A stretch of 64,000 bases of DNA from a virus. The notes beneath the pieces are model-generated. The model saw nothing but the letters and a program-made list of their open reading frames with translations. It searched no databases and was not told the origin of the DNA. Location: positions 1 through 64,000 of IMG/VR virus record IMGVR_UViG_3300043774_001054. One strand, 5' to 3'. Shown piece by piece: positions 8,669 to 16,423 of the stretch (position 1 is the first letter of the stretch; each line of letters opens with the position of its first letter). The position numbers and the translations under genes were made by a program.

Positions 8669-10216
8669 TTAAAAGCCCAAATACTTCTGACGAATGAAGC
8701 GAAGATCGTAGGACGTGTAACTAATCGGACGGTTCTCGAATGGAAGTTTGCTTGGAGCACACCATCTCCATTCCTTACCCCATTTATGAGTCATGTAGTC
8801 CATGTTCATGAGATTCACTCGGTCCAATTTCTCTTTGAGTACCGGATCGCTCTTGCCCGTCTGACTTCCATGAACATGATATTCGTTCTTCTTGCCCTCG
8901 CCGTGATAGTAATCGCTTTGAAGATTCATCATCTTGCGGATTGGACTGTGGATGAACCGTAGGAAGTAATCGGCGTCCTCGTTGTACGCGGGATACAGAT
9001 TCTCATCAAAGAGACCGTAATCGGCAACAATATGATCTCGAAGTAGGAAAAGGTCCCAGCTACCGACATTATGGTCGCCTTCGTAGCCGTGAATGATACC
9101 GAGCGAAGGATCACGCATAGTTGCAGCATACATTTCCGCAAGGAAACCACGACCAAACGCAACATCATCATTTACAATGATCCAGTACGGAGCCTTCAGA
9201 TAGGATTTAATCATAAGGTTCCATGAGCCCGGAACACCTAGATTTGCCGGCATATGAACCACTTTAATCTTACGAATGTAGGGATGCGGAGTTGCAGCAA
9301 TCGCATCCAATTCGGCATCAATCTCTCCGCGTCCGTTGTTATTGATGATGCAGAACTCCTTGACGGGAAAATCAACACTCTCAACAAGGCGTTTTACCCA
9401 TTTTGGATTTGTGACCACTGCCGTTCCGATCATAGGAATGATGGGAGTCGGCACTGGCTTCTTCATAATGGATTCCAGTGATGCTGTGGGACCATTCTGT
9501 TGCCACCACGTTGTGACGTACTTCTCGGAAAGAGCATTGTATTCCTTGACCTTCTTGGTATCGTTACTATAGAAGGTCGACGAGAATGTATTCTTTTCAG
9601 TGAAGAGCGGGATACTGTACGACTTTGGTTCTCCCGGGAAATACACGAGGTTCTCTACGATGGGCTGGCACTGTTTGTCATTCTGAACAATGAGACGGAA
9701 ACGACCATCAATAAAGTAATCATCAATCAGCTGTTTGGCGTATGATCGTTTGATCAGATACGCAGTGACGCACCAGTCGGAAGCAATGCGTGGACGGAAG
9801 CCAATATCATTAATTTCATCCGACCGAATCTGAGCCAACTGTACATTCTTCCAGTCCGAAGGAAGCGATGCAAAGAACTCTGACCACGTGAAACTCCAGT
9901 TCTCGCAGTTCTCAAGGTTCACATCATCTTCCAAGAATAACGCAACATCGGTTTCGGAAGTATCGTACCAATACTTGATCATTGTGAGGTGACCCATTGC
10001 ACACGCAATATCGGTCGACTTCATAATGTCAAAGTAAATGCCAGTGACGACATCTCCTTTCTTGCGATAATCCGTTACGCGACCATCAAAACCATCAATG
10101 CGAGTATGCTTGCCGATGCCGTACTTGGCAAACTGGTCATTAATGCACTTATGTCTGTCGGGCTGGTCGGGAAGTGTGAGCCAATAGACGGGAGGAAAAT
10201 TATCCAGTTTGCTCAT
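8669..10216 (-). CDS. Two-domain glycosyltransferase (GT25-like plus GT2-like)
   Basis: 515 residues. The N-terminal half (1-235) resembles family GT25 (LPS and collagen galactosyltransferases): an opening WLTLPDQPDR strand, ACAMGHLTMIKYW near 71-83 and the metal/nucleotide motif LEDDV at 95-99. The C-terminal half (260-515) is a GT-A fold of GT2 type, with INNNGRG near 291, HMPANLGVPGSWN near 321 and NDDV at 349-352. It should transfer two sugars in sequence from nucleotide-sugar donors in the cytoplasm. It overlaps the upstream methyltransferase by 4 bases (ATGA) and forms a three-gene cassette inside the fibre cluster. The acceptor could be phage fibres, host lipopolysaccharide or DNA; the location favours fibres. 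Confidence 0.85.
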   Translation of the reverse strand: MSKLDNFPPVYWLTLPDQPDRHKCINDQFAKYGIGKHTRIDGFDGRVTDYRKKGDVVTGIYFDIMKSTDIACAMGHLTMIKYWYDTSETDVALFLEDDVNLENCENWSFTWSEFFASLPSDWKNVQLAQIRSDEINDIGFRPRIASDWCVTAYLIKRSYAKQLIDDYFIDGRFRLIVQNDKQCQPIVENLVYFPGEPKSYSIPLFTEKNTFSSTFYSNDTKKVKEYNALSEKYVTTWWQQNGPTASLESIMKKPVPTPIIPMIGTAVVTNPKWVKRLVESVDFPVKEFCIINNNGRGEIDAELDAIAATPHPYIRKIKVVHMPANLGVPGSWNLMIKSYLKAPYWIIVNDDVAFGRGFLAEMYAATMRDPSLGIIHGYEGDHNVGSWDLFLLRDHIVADYGLFDENLYPAYNEDADYFLRFIHSPIRKMMNLQSDYYHGEGKKNEYHVHGSQTGKSDPVLKEKLDRVNLMNMDYMTHKWGKEWRWCAPSKLPFENRPISYTSYDLRFIRQKYLGF

Positions 10217-11379
10217 ACTTCGGCTTTCATGAACTTAAGGTTATTCAGAACAGCACCCTTATGAGTAGGATCCAGTTGATAGTTCTTATGAAGGTCGATG
10301 AACATATTCTTTGAATCTTCACAGAGACCCACCCACCATGCGCTTACGGCTTTTTCAAATAGCATACCATAATAACCAGGATATTCTACCCAGGTCCGAA
10401 GAGGTCCGCAATTAAAATCACAAATCTCCAGCGCCATTGACGCATAGGTATAACAGTTTACCCAGCTCTCAACCGTGCTTTCGCGTTCATGATACCGAGC
10501 AAGGAGGAAGTACGCCTCAGGACGCGTTGGTAGAATCGAGATTGCGCGTTGAAGCAATCCACGAACCGAAAGACCTCGGGTACCTTGTTTCTGGAAGCAG
10601 AGTGCCGCACGAATCAGGCACTCATATTGATAGAACGGAATATCACTGCGTTCGGCGGCACGAATGTAATAGGAGATGGCAGAAGCCGTCTGGCCGATAT
10701 TGTCGTACCAAAGAGCAAGAACGTAGTTATTGTATTCGTTGGATGGGTCGCCAACATAGGCATTCATCATCTCATTAAAACCAATACCATGAGCCCACGT
10801 ATGGAAGTCAACAAGATTCAACCACTTTTTGCGGTTCTTCTCAAGGTTCTCATATGTAAGTTCTTCCTTTACCTCGAGGAATTCAATATCCGTAAAATTA
10901 TGCTTAAGACTAAGGATACCGCAACCATGGTCGACATCGACGACGTTCACATCAAAAAGATACTCTTTTTTACGGAATTCAACAAGAGCTTTCCAGCAAT
11001 CTCCGTTCCACATACCCTGTCCAGAATATGGAATCTCCTGAGCCCGTTGAGTCAATGGATTCATATCATGGCACACAATGTAACCATTCGGATTCAGACA
11101 CTCTGCGGCATTCTTGAGGTCCTTAAAGACCTGATCGGCATGATGAAGCCCATCAATAAAGATCACATCAAACTTCTCGGTATTCTGAGCAAAGAATTCA
11201 TCCGAAGTCATGACCTTACAGAGTTCCGGGTTCTTTAATTTCTCCGGAGACGGGTCAACACCAACACGTTTAGGGCAAACAATATTGTCAAAGTTATGCC
11301 CATTCCATACGCCAATCTCAAGATAGGATTGAGCTTTGCACTTGGCAATTAGATAATTAATGATTGTGGTGCGGTTCAT
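10213..11379 (-). CDS. Class I SAM methyltransferase with C-terminal TPR-like repeats
   Basis: 388 residues. The N-terminal 1-200 is a Rossmann methyltransferase of the Methyltransf_24 kind: motif I SYLEIGVWNGHNF (18-30), acidic strand-2 VGVDPS and the post-strand-4 motif FIDGLHHADQ. Residues about 210-340 form helical pairs like tetratricopeptides (ALWYDNIGQTASAISYYIRA, then PEAYFLLARYHERES), common in glycosyltransferase clusters. It likely methylates a sugar or other small acceptor made by its neighbours. It overlaps both neighbours by 4 bases, so the three genes are translationally coupled. Substrate not visible from sequence. Confidence 0.8.
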   Translation of the reverse strand: MNRTTIINYLIAKCKAQSYLEIGVWNGHNFDNIVCPKRVGVDPSPEKLKNPELCKVMTSDEFFAQNTEKFDVIFIDGLHHADQVFKDLKNAAECLNPNGYIVCHDMNPLTQRAQEIPYSGQGMWNGDCWKALVEFRKKEYLFDVNVVDVDHGCGILSLKHNFTDIEFLEVKEELTYENLEKNRKKWLNLVDFHTWAHGIGFNEMMNAYVGDPSNEYNNYVLALWYDNIGQTASAISYYIRAAERSDIPFYQYECLIRAALCFQKQGTRGLSVRGLLQRAISILPTRPEAYFLLARYHERESTVESWVNCYTYASMALEICDFNCGPLRTWVEYPGYYGMLFEKAVSAWWVGLCEDSKNMFIDLHKNYQLDPTHKGAVLNNLKFMKAEV

Positions 11380-12374
11380 TTGTTATTCTCCTCAATGAAG
11401 TTCATGATTGTAGAAATCGGGCAACGGAACACATAGGCTGCATTATCCTGGAAGCCAAAAGTAATTGCGACATTCTTTTCATCGACCAAGCACATTCCAA
11501 TTGCAAATTCAACCTGTGCGTCAAGAAAGAAGAACTCTTTGGAGTATTTTACAATGTTCCAGTTCTCATCCCACATGACCCAACGGTGATGATACACCGC
11601 GTCCTTGCGACCGACATCGGATTTAAAGAGGTCGACCTCGTGAGTGATTGCAACATAATGATTGCCAATCTTGACGGCTTGAGTACCACCTCGGAGGTCA
11701 CGTCGGAGTTCGGCATGGTTTTGAGCCAACAGTACTCGTTCGCAACCCTGTGTTTCTGGAATTGCTTTTACAATCTCCGTGGGTCCGCACCATTTAATGA
11801 AGTGATATGGTTTGTCAAGGATTGGCATCCAGTTCTTTTCACAATATGAATTCGGATCGATCGGCGTCGGAATACGGAAGCGAGATACTTCCTTTACGGT
11901 ATCATTCGAGACCTGAATCTCCGAAAGTTCCATGCGACCCTGACCGTTGGTCGTGGTATCTCTACGGACGCCAGTAATAAACAGTTTGCCGTCCCAACGA
12001 ACGAGTCTTGCATCCTCAAGACCCACAAATTCCCATTTGGGCTCATAGGTATCACCGAAACTCATATCAATCTTTGTGACTCGGGTGAGGTTAAGATCAT
12101 TCGAGTTGTCCAACTCGCCGTAGTAGTTTTCCGTACGGAGATGCTGGTCGTTCTCGGGATGTAGATAGGTCAGTGGACCCCAAGGATGCAAGAACAGTTT
12201 GTTCTCGGAATGATAGAAGGTATAATTCACGTGGCGAATTACAACCTTAAGTTTACCACCATCATTAAAGATGGATGGATTCATAAGTCCAGTACCCTTC
12301 GTGAGGTTTGCTGGAACAATTAATGGCTTGATGGCACCGCCATCCTGCAAAGCAGATTTTACAAAGTTTTTCAT
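11376..12374 (-). CDS. GH130-like five-bladed beta-propeller protein
   Basis: 332 residues. Repeated strand motifs and FVGLEDARLVRWDGKLFITG (about residues 115-135), with the Glu-Asp-x-Arg signature, resemble GH130 mannoside phosphorylases and GH32/43/62-like propellers. GTGLMNPSIF near the N-terminus and GGTQAVKIGNHYVAITHEV later fit propeller blades. Family members split or rearrange sugar linkages, but the substrate here is unknown and a binding-only role is possible. It is the first gene of the sugar cassette and has its own early-type promoter just upstream, set apart from the fibre genes around it. Confidence 0.65.
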   Translation of the reverse strand: MKNFVKSALQDGGAIKPLIVPANLTKGTGLMNPSIFNDGGKLKVVIRHVNYTFYHSENKLFLHPWGPLTYLHPENDQHLRTENYYGELDNSNDLNLTRVTKIDMSFGDTYEPKWEFVGLEDARLVRWDGKLFITGVRRDTTTNGQGRMELSEIQVSNDTVKEVSRFRIPTPIDPNSYCEKNWMPILDKPYHFIKWCGPTEIVKAIPETQGCERVLLAQNHAELRRDLRGGTQAVKIGNHYVAITHEVDLFKSDVGRKDAVYHHRWVMWDENWNIVKYSKEFFFLDAQVEFAIGMCLVDEKNVAITFGFQDNAAYVFRCPISTIMNFIEENNK

Positions 12375-12399
12375 AAGTAGTAACTCAATTAGCTACTAC

Positions 12400-12427
12400 T
12401 ATATATCAACCCTTTTTAAAAGTAAAC
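12400..12427 (-). promoter_or_regulatory. Early-type sigma-70 promoter for the sugar cassette
   Basis: Minus strand: GTTTAC at 12427-12422 and TATATA at 12405-12400 (16-base spacer; TATAGT with an 18-base spacer is an alternative). It belongs to the same GTTTAC family found in front of the early genes. The leader of about 20 bases can fold into a small hairpin (TAGTA/TACTA) before the ATG at 12374. Confidence 0.6.
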
Positions 12428-12428
12428 C

Positions 12429-12932
12429 TTAAACCGCTACACCCGTACGAAAACCTTTCACTATTGTATTCGTAAATGTCGGGCTCACTCGGAGCTTTAC
12501 AAGACCGCCTTCGATAATCGAAGAAAAAACACCTAAACTTAGATCAGTTTGAATTACGGCGTATTCTGTAGTGTAAACTGTTGTACCATCTTGAAGCAAC
12601 AGCAACTCGGTCGAGTGGAAGTCTGCTCCGTATGATAGCTGGAGAACGTATTTAATTGTACGGTATTCCGTAACCGGAAAGCTATCAATTAATTGATTCG
12701 CGGAACTCAGAATTAGTCCCTTTTCAAATGAGAAATTCTCTCCGGACCCCGAAAGAGAACTCGCGCGGAGTCTTACAACCTCGTCAATTGCAAGACCCGT
12801 ATCCTTACGACGCAAATAAACATAACCGTCTGCTGTATTAAGTGCCAATTCGCCAAGAGAAAGGTCTCCGATACTCGGAACCGCATCTCTTGTTGAACTT
12901 CTTCTGTGTTTTAGAATTGTGCCGACAGCCAT
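12429..12932 (-). CDS. Small fibre/structural protein with GELALN motif
   Basis: 167 residues. The opening ILKHRRSSTRDAVP followed by LSLGELALNTADGYVYLR is the short N-terminal module often found at the start of T4-like cyanophage tail-fibre proteins (an RR...GELAxN...DGxxY pattern). The rest is beta-rich with no recognised domain. It sits alone between a strong terminator and the sugar cassette. It could be an adaptor, a small fibre or a detached N-terminal module; function is inferred only from motif and position. Confidence 0.6.
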   Translation of the reverse strand: MAVGTILKHRRSSTRDAVPSIGDLSLGELALNTADGYVYLRRKDTGLAIDEVVRLRASSLSGSGENFSFEKGLILSSANQLIDSFPVTEYRTIKYVLQLSYGADFHSTELLLLQDGTTVYTTEYAVIQTDLSLGVFSSIIEGGLVKLRVSPTFTNTIVKGFRTGVAV

Positions 12933-12953
12933 GGTATTGTATTATGTATAATG

Positions 12954-12986
12954 AAAAAATTGGGTCCCGCCGCGTGACGGGACCCA
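12954..12986 (-). terminator. Rho-independent terminator
   Basis: Minus strand: a 9-bp perfect stem (TGGGTCCCG/CGGGACCCA, 12986-12978 with 12969-12961), an 8-base loop, then a run of six T at 12959-12954. It follows the stop codon of the 12997-14835 gene and separates the upstream structural operon from the genes below 12932. Confidence 0.9.
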
Positions 12987-12996
12987 GTGGGAAACC

Positions 12997-14835
12997 TTAG
13001 TAGGTTCCGCCGTCAATAATGTCGGAAACTTCTGGATGACCTTCAGCATTAATCTGAAGGATACCAACACTTCCATTAACGGACGTGTAGGTAACAAAGT
13101 CCAGAGCCGGAGCAACGCCGGTAGAACCTTCCGTAGTAATTACGAAGGCATTACCAGTAAGAGCATCGAGTCCGGTACCGCCAGAGGTAACCTCGAGCGG
13201 AGTAGTGCTGAGGGTAAGAGTTCCATCAACAGTAAGGTTACCACTTACGGTAACATTTGTTGTGGCTGCCCAACCTGCACTACCATTGGTAATACCGAAT
13301 ACAATTTCGCCGGTGTCGGAATTAACAATTAGATCACCAGTAGTTGTGGTGATTGTATTGAGTGTACCGTCGCCGCCAAGTTTAATGTTTCCAACTTCGG
13401 AAACAACAACATAGAGGCCATTAAATTCTGCATCACCCCAAGGTGTAGTGAATTCATTTACGCCGGAGCCTGAGGTGCCGCTTGAACCGGTTTCAGTTTG
13501 AAATACAAAGCGTTTGCTTTGCATATCCATACCGAAGAAGCCTTCCTTCACTACGCCACCTTGGCCATAGTAGAAAGCAATACCGCGGTCATTTGCATCG
13601 CCACCAGCAGTTGCATTTGAAGCAAGTTCCATTACCGGATCGGTAAGGGTGGTGACGGTTGTATTTACCTGAGTTGTGCTACCATTGACGGTAAGGTTAC
13701 CAGCAACAATAAGGTTATGGTTAACAACGGTATCACCGGTGCCGGCACCGATGCTGATAGAAGTGGCTGCACCGAAGGCGCTTACCGCGGTCGCCGTATC
13801 ATTGAATAGATCAATTTGTGCGGTACCAGCAACGATTGCGTCATTGATTGTTGGGCTATTGTTGAATACAAGCTTTGCACCAGAGTTGTCGGTATCGTAA
13901 CCGGTCTCATCGGTAATAACTCCTGCAAGTTCTGCAGAAGATGTGGCAGTAAAGAAATCAAGTTTGTCGGCGTCTGTTGCAACAGTTTCATCAATTGCGA
14001 CTGAAACATTTACATTGCCGCCACTGTCGAGAGCAATAGTGACATCAATACCGTCGCCGCCAATGAAGTCAAGTGACTTATTGAGGATGTCGAGGCTTGC
14101 GGTTGATGCAAAGTCTCCGTTGATTTCAATTGCGGTAGAAACCGATACGGTATGAATTGCGGTAACAAGACCCTTTTCGTTAACAGTAATAACCGGAATT
14201 GCACCAGCATTACCGTATTCGCCTGCTGCGGTACCAAGTACAGTCGCAAGAGTCAGTTCGCCGGTATTGTCAATTGTGGCATCGCCGTCAATTGATTGAT
14301 TCTTCCATTGTTCGGCACCGTTGTCGTAAATGAGAACCTGTGCATCACCAAGACCGCTACCATTAATTTGAACATCTCCGAGGTTATTGAGGAAAATGTT
14401 TGAACCATCGGTAATAGCATCGAAGACAGCTCTTGCTGTTGGAAGTTCGGTGTCAAGTGATTGATAATCAAGACCCGAGGTAATGATTGCCGTTACGGTT
14501 TGGTTAGAATTACCAGTGGTACCAAGTTGAAGACCTCCCGTCTTGATATTAGTAACCCAGCTGTTAACATCAACAAGGATTGCAGAATCCGCGGTAAGGG
14601 TACCACGGGTATGATCCATCATGTCGGTAAAATACTTACCGCCGATGACTACCGGATCGACATTAGGAGTTCCGAAGCCGATGTAGAGTTTATCGCCACC
14701 AGCGCCAAGACCAGAATCGGTATGAGCTAGGAATGAATAAGCTAATTCACCTTGTTTAAGTACGTTTGTACCTGGTTGACCATTAGCGGTACTGTAACGT
14801 GTGAGGAGTGTTGTTCCTTTAACTGGAGTTGACAT
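12997..14835 (-). CDS. Tail fibre-like structural protein
   Basis: 612 residues. The N-terminus contains VLKQGELAYSF and GDKLYIGFG, the module that opens many T4-like marine phage fibres. The middle has LDFFTATSSAELAGVITDETG-type residues, a repeated phage-fibre signature, and long Thr/Val/Gly beta strands with GNLTVNGST and NVTVSGNLTVDG, typical of beta-helical shafts. No chaperone domain or enzymatic motif is seen. Probably a virion fibre or tail-surface protein. It is followed by a strong terminator and preceded by two short structural genes in the same direction. Confidence 0.7.
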   Translation of the reverse strand: MSTPVKGTTLLTRYSTANGQPGTNVLKQGELAYSFLAHTDSGLGAGGDKLYIGFGTPNVDPVVIGGKYFTDMMDHTRGTLTADSAILVDVNSWVTNIKTGGLQLGTTGNSNQTVTAIITSGLDYQSLDTELPTARAVFDAITDGSNIFLNNLGDVQINGSGLGDAQVLIYDNGAEQWKNQSIDGDATIDNTGELTLATVLGTAAGEYGNAGAIPVITVNEKGLVTAIHTVSVSTAIEINGDFASTASLDILNKSLDFIGGDGIDVTIALDSGGNVNVSVAIDETVATDADKLDFFTATSSAELAGVITDETGYDTDNSGAKLVFNNSPTINDAIVAGTAQIDLFNDTATAVSAFGAATSISIGAGTGDTVVNHNLIVAGNLTVNGSTTQVNTTVTTLTDPVMELASNATAGGDANDRGIAFYYGQGGVVKEGFFGMDMQSKRFVFQTETGSSGTSGSGVNEFTTPWGDAEFNGLYVVVSEVGNIKLGGDGTLNTITTTTGDLIVNSDTGEIVFGITNGSAGWAATTNVTVSGNLTVDGTLTLSTTPLEVTSGGTGLDALTGNAFVITTEGSTGVAPALDFVTYTSVNGSVGILQINAEGHPEVSDIIDGGTY

Positions 14836-14854
14836 AATTTTTAAGAATTAAAGA

Positions 14855-15073
14855 TTAAAAGTAACCACCGCTAACGATTGTGTTAGGGTTGTTGGCTTCT
14901 GTTGTAGCTACGAATTTGTGGCGGGTGCCGTTGTAAATGAGCAGGGCTCCATCCGATGCTTGGGATAGATCCATGTCAGATAGTTCTGCGAGCGAGATAG
15001 GTTTGCCGAGGGCTACAACTTTAGCTTGTATACCCGGATTAAGTGCAACTGTTGCTCTGATTGGTTGACTCAT
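14855..15073 (-). CDS. Small structural-cluster protein, unknown
   Basis: 72 residues, with LAELSDMDLSQASDGALLIY, a short motif often seen in marine phage fibre proteins (AELxDVD...DGxxLxY). It ends only 19 bases before the next fibre gene and begins 1 base after its upstream neighbour. It may be a small fibre subunit or a linker domain encoded separately. No further function can be supported. Confidence 0.55.
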   Translation of the reverse strand: MSQPIRATVALNPGIQAKVVALGKPISLAELSDMDLSQASDGALLIYNGTRHKFVATTEANNPNTIVSGGYF

Positions 15074-15074
15074 G

Positions 15075-15419
15075 TTAGACTATTGGTTGAGTGACTCCTG
15101 GAGTAATTTCCACTTGTCCTTCTACTACACGTGTAACACTACCCGAAACATCATGAACAATCTCTACGTCATAAACGTAGCGACCAGGCTTCATTATCCG
15201 CGTCTGTTCGTTTGTTAATGAAATTATAAGTGTGCCGGATTCTTCGGATTGAACTGCAGCTTCAAAATCTATTGCAGTGAGCGAAGTATATGTCTTCCGG
15301 ATCTGTCCTCTGGCGCTGTAACCATCAAGATTCACGACTAAACCATCTCCGCCTTCAACGGTAATAGTAGAAGAAAAGTCGGAACCCTGATCGATTGAAA
15401 TGTTTGCAAATACTGCCAT
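15075..15419 (-). CDS. Conserved beta-sandwich structural protein of T4-like phages
   Basis: 114 residues. The pattern is an N-terminal strand ISIDQGSDFSSTITV, then YSARGQIRKTYTS, GTLIISLTNEQT, and PGRYVYDVEIVHDVSG near the end. This layout recurs in small proteins next to tail-fibre genes of T4-like phages and is probably an Ig-like or beta-sandwich domain. A late promoter box lies 10 bases before its ATG. Role in the virion (baseplate or fibre attachment) is inferred from position. Confidence 0.6.
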   Translation of the reverse strand: MAVFANISIDQGSDFSSTITVEGGDGLVVNLDGYSARGQIRKTYTSLTAIDFEAAVQSEESGTLIISLTNEQTRIMKPGRYVYDVEIVHDVSGSVTRVVEGQVEITPGVTQPIV

Positions 15420-15429
15420 GGATTGCTTC

Positions 15430-15437
15430 TATTTATA
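15430..15437 (-). promoter_or_regulatory. Late promoter TATAAATA
   Basis: Exact T4-type late box on the minus strand, ending 10 bases before the ATG at 15419. T4 spacing would start the RNA about 5 bases before the codon, leaving no room for a ribosome-binding site. Confidence 0.65.
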
Positions 15438-15456
15438 TTAATAATTTATTGATCAA

Positions 15457-16422
15457 TTAGAACGTAATACTGCCCGAACCACTTGTCCATTTGTAGATTT
15501 TTCTACCATTGGCAATGGTGAGAGTAAATGATCCAGATACCGATGCTGCATTCGAATATTGTTGAGGATATGATATAATCACAACACCGGCTGCACCGCT
15601 ACTTCCGAGGACGAGACCATCACCTTCTTGACCAGGCGCTCCACCGCCACCGCCGCCTTGATTTGCAAATGGTGTGCCCGCCGCGGCGCCCGCCCCGGCG
15701 CCGCTTCCTCCGCTACCACCACCCGCGCCGCCGCTGTTACTATAACCACCGCCACCGCCGCCACCGCCGTATGTTAGCGATGTTCCACTAATACTCGTAA
15801 CTAATCCGTTGCCACCATTTCCTCCTAATGTCGTTCCATATTCTATGAAAGAAGCAGCAGAAGTTGCTCCGCCACCACCGCCGGCAGCAAAACCAGTCCC
15901 AGCGGCACCATTGTTACCTTGACCCGGAGTACCCAGACCTCCTGGGAACTGAAAAAGTGCAGTGCCGCCGCCCGAGCCACCATCTATTCCGCCGTCATTT
16001 CCGAAAGAACCAGCGCCACCACCAATTGTCACAATTGATGCAAAGCTTGAATTTTGTCCAGAAGTCGCATTGACCTCTGGAACAGCTGTCGCACGAGTAC
16101 CTCCGCCACCGACGGTTATATTATAGGTAGTACCAGCCGATACCGAATAATCGGAAGTATATATGACACCACCACCGCCACCACCGCCGCCAGCAAAACT
16201 GGATCTGCCTGCGCCTCCGCCGCCGCCTGCAACAACCAAGACATCAAACAACGGTGTTCTATTACTCTTTCCGAGTAATTCAGAAAACTTAACATCTCCT
16301 GTCGGTTGTCCGGCTAATGTTCGTACGGCGTCCGATAACATTGAAATAGACAAATTTGACGCTATACCAAGTTCATCACGAATCTCAAATGCCGAAAGAG
16401 GAAATTGTGTGCGTAGTGCCAT
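15457..16422 (-). CDS. Glycine-rich tail adhesin-like protein
   Basis: 321 residues. After an N-terminal 55-residue module (ALRTQFPLSAFEIRDELG) comes FDVLVVAGGGGGAG and about 200 residues of repeated poly-Gly tracts separated by short hydrophobic strands (YSVSAGTTYNITVGGGG). This is the glycine-rich fibre-tip domain seen in many phages and comparable to the poly-Gly sandwich of gp38-type adhesins. It ends with a beta strand region. It probably forms a receptor-contacting tip. The coding DNA is locally GC-rich because of the Gly codons. It starts 1 base before the end of the S74 fibre gene upstream. Confidence 0.75.
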   Translation of the reverse strand: MALRTQFPLSAFEIRDELGIASNLSISMLSDAVRTLAGQPTGDVKFSELLGKSNRTPLFDVLVVAGGGGGAGRSSFAGGGGGGGGVIYTSDYSVSAGTTYNITVGGGGTRATAVPEVNATSGQNSSFASIVTIGGGAGSFGNDGGIDGGSGGGTALFQFPGGLGTPGQGNNGAAGTGFAAGGGGGATSAASFIEYGTTLGGNGGNGLVTSISGTSLTYGGGGGGGGYSNSGGAGGGSGGSGAGAGAAAGTPFANQGGGGGGAPGQEGDGLVLGSSGAAGVVIISYPQQYSNAASVSGSFTLTIANGRKIYKWTSGSGSITF

Positions 16423-16423
16423 A

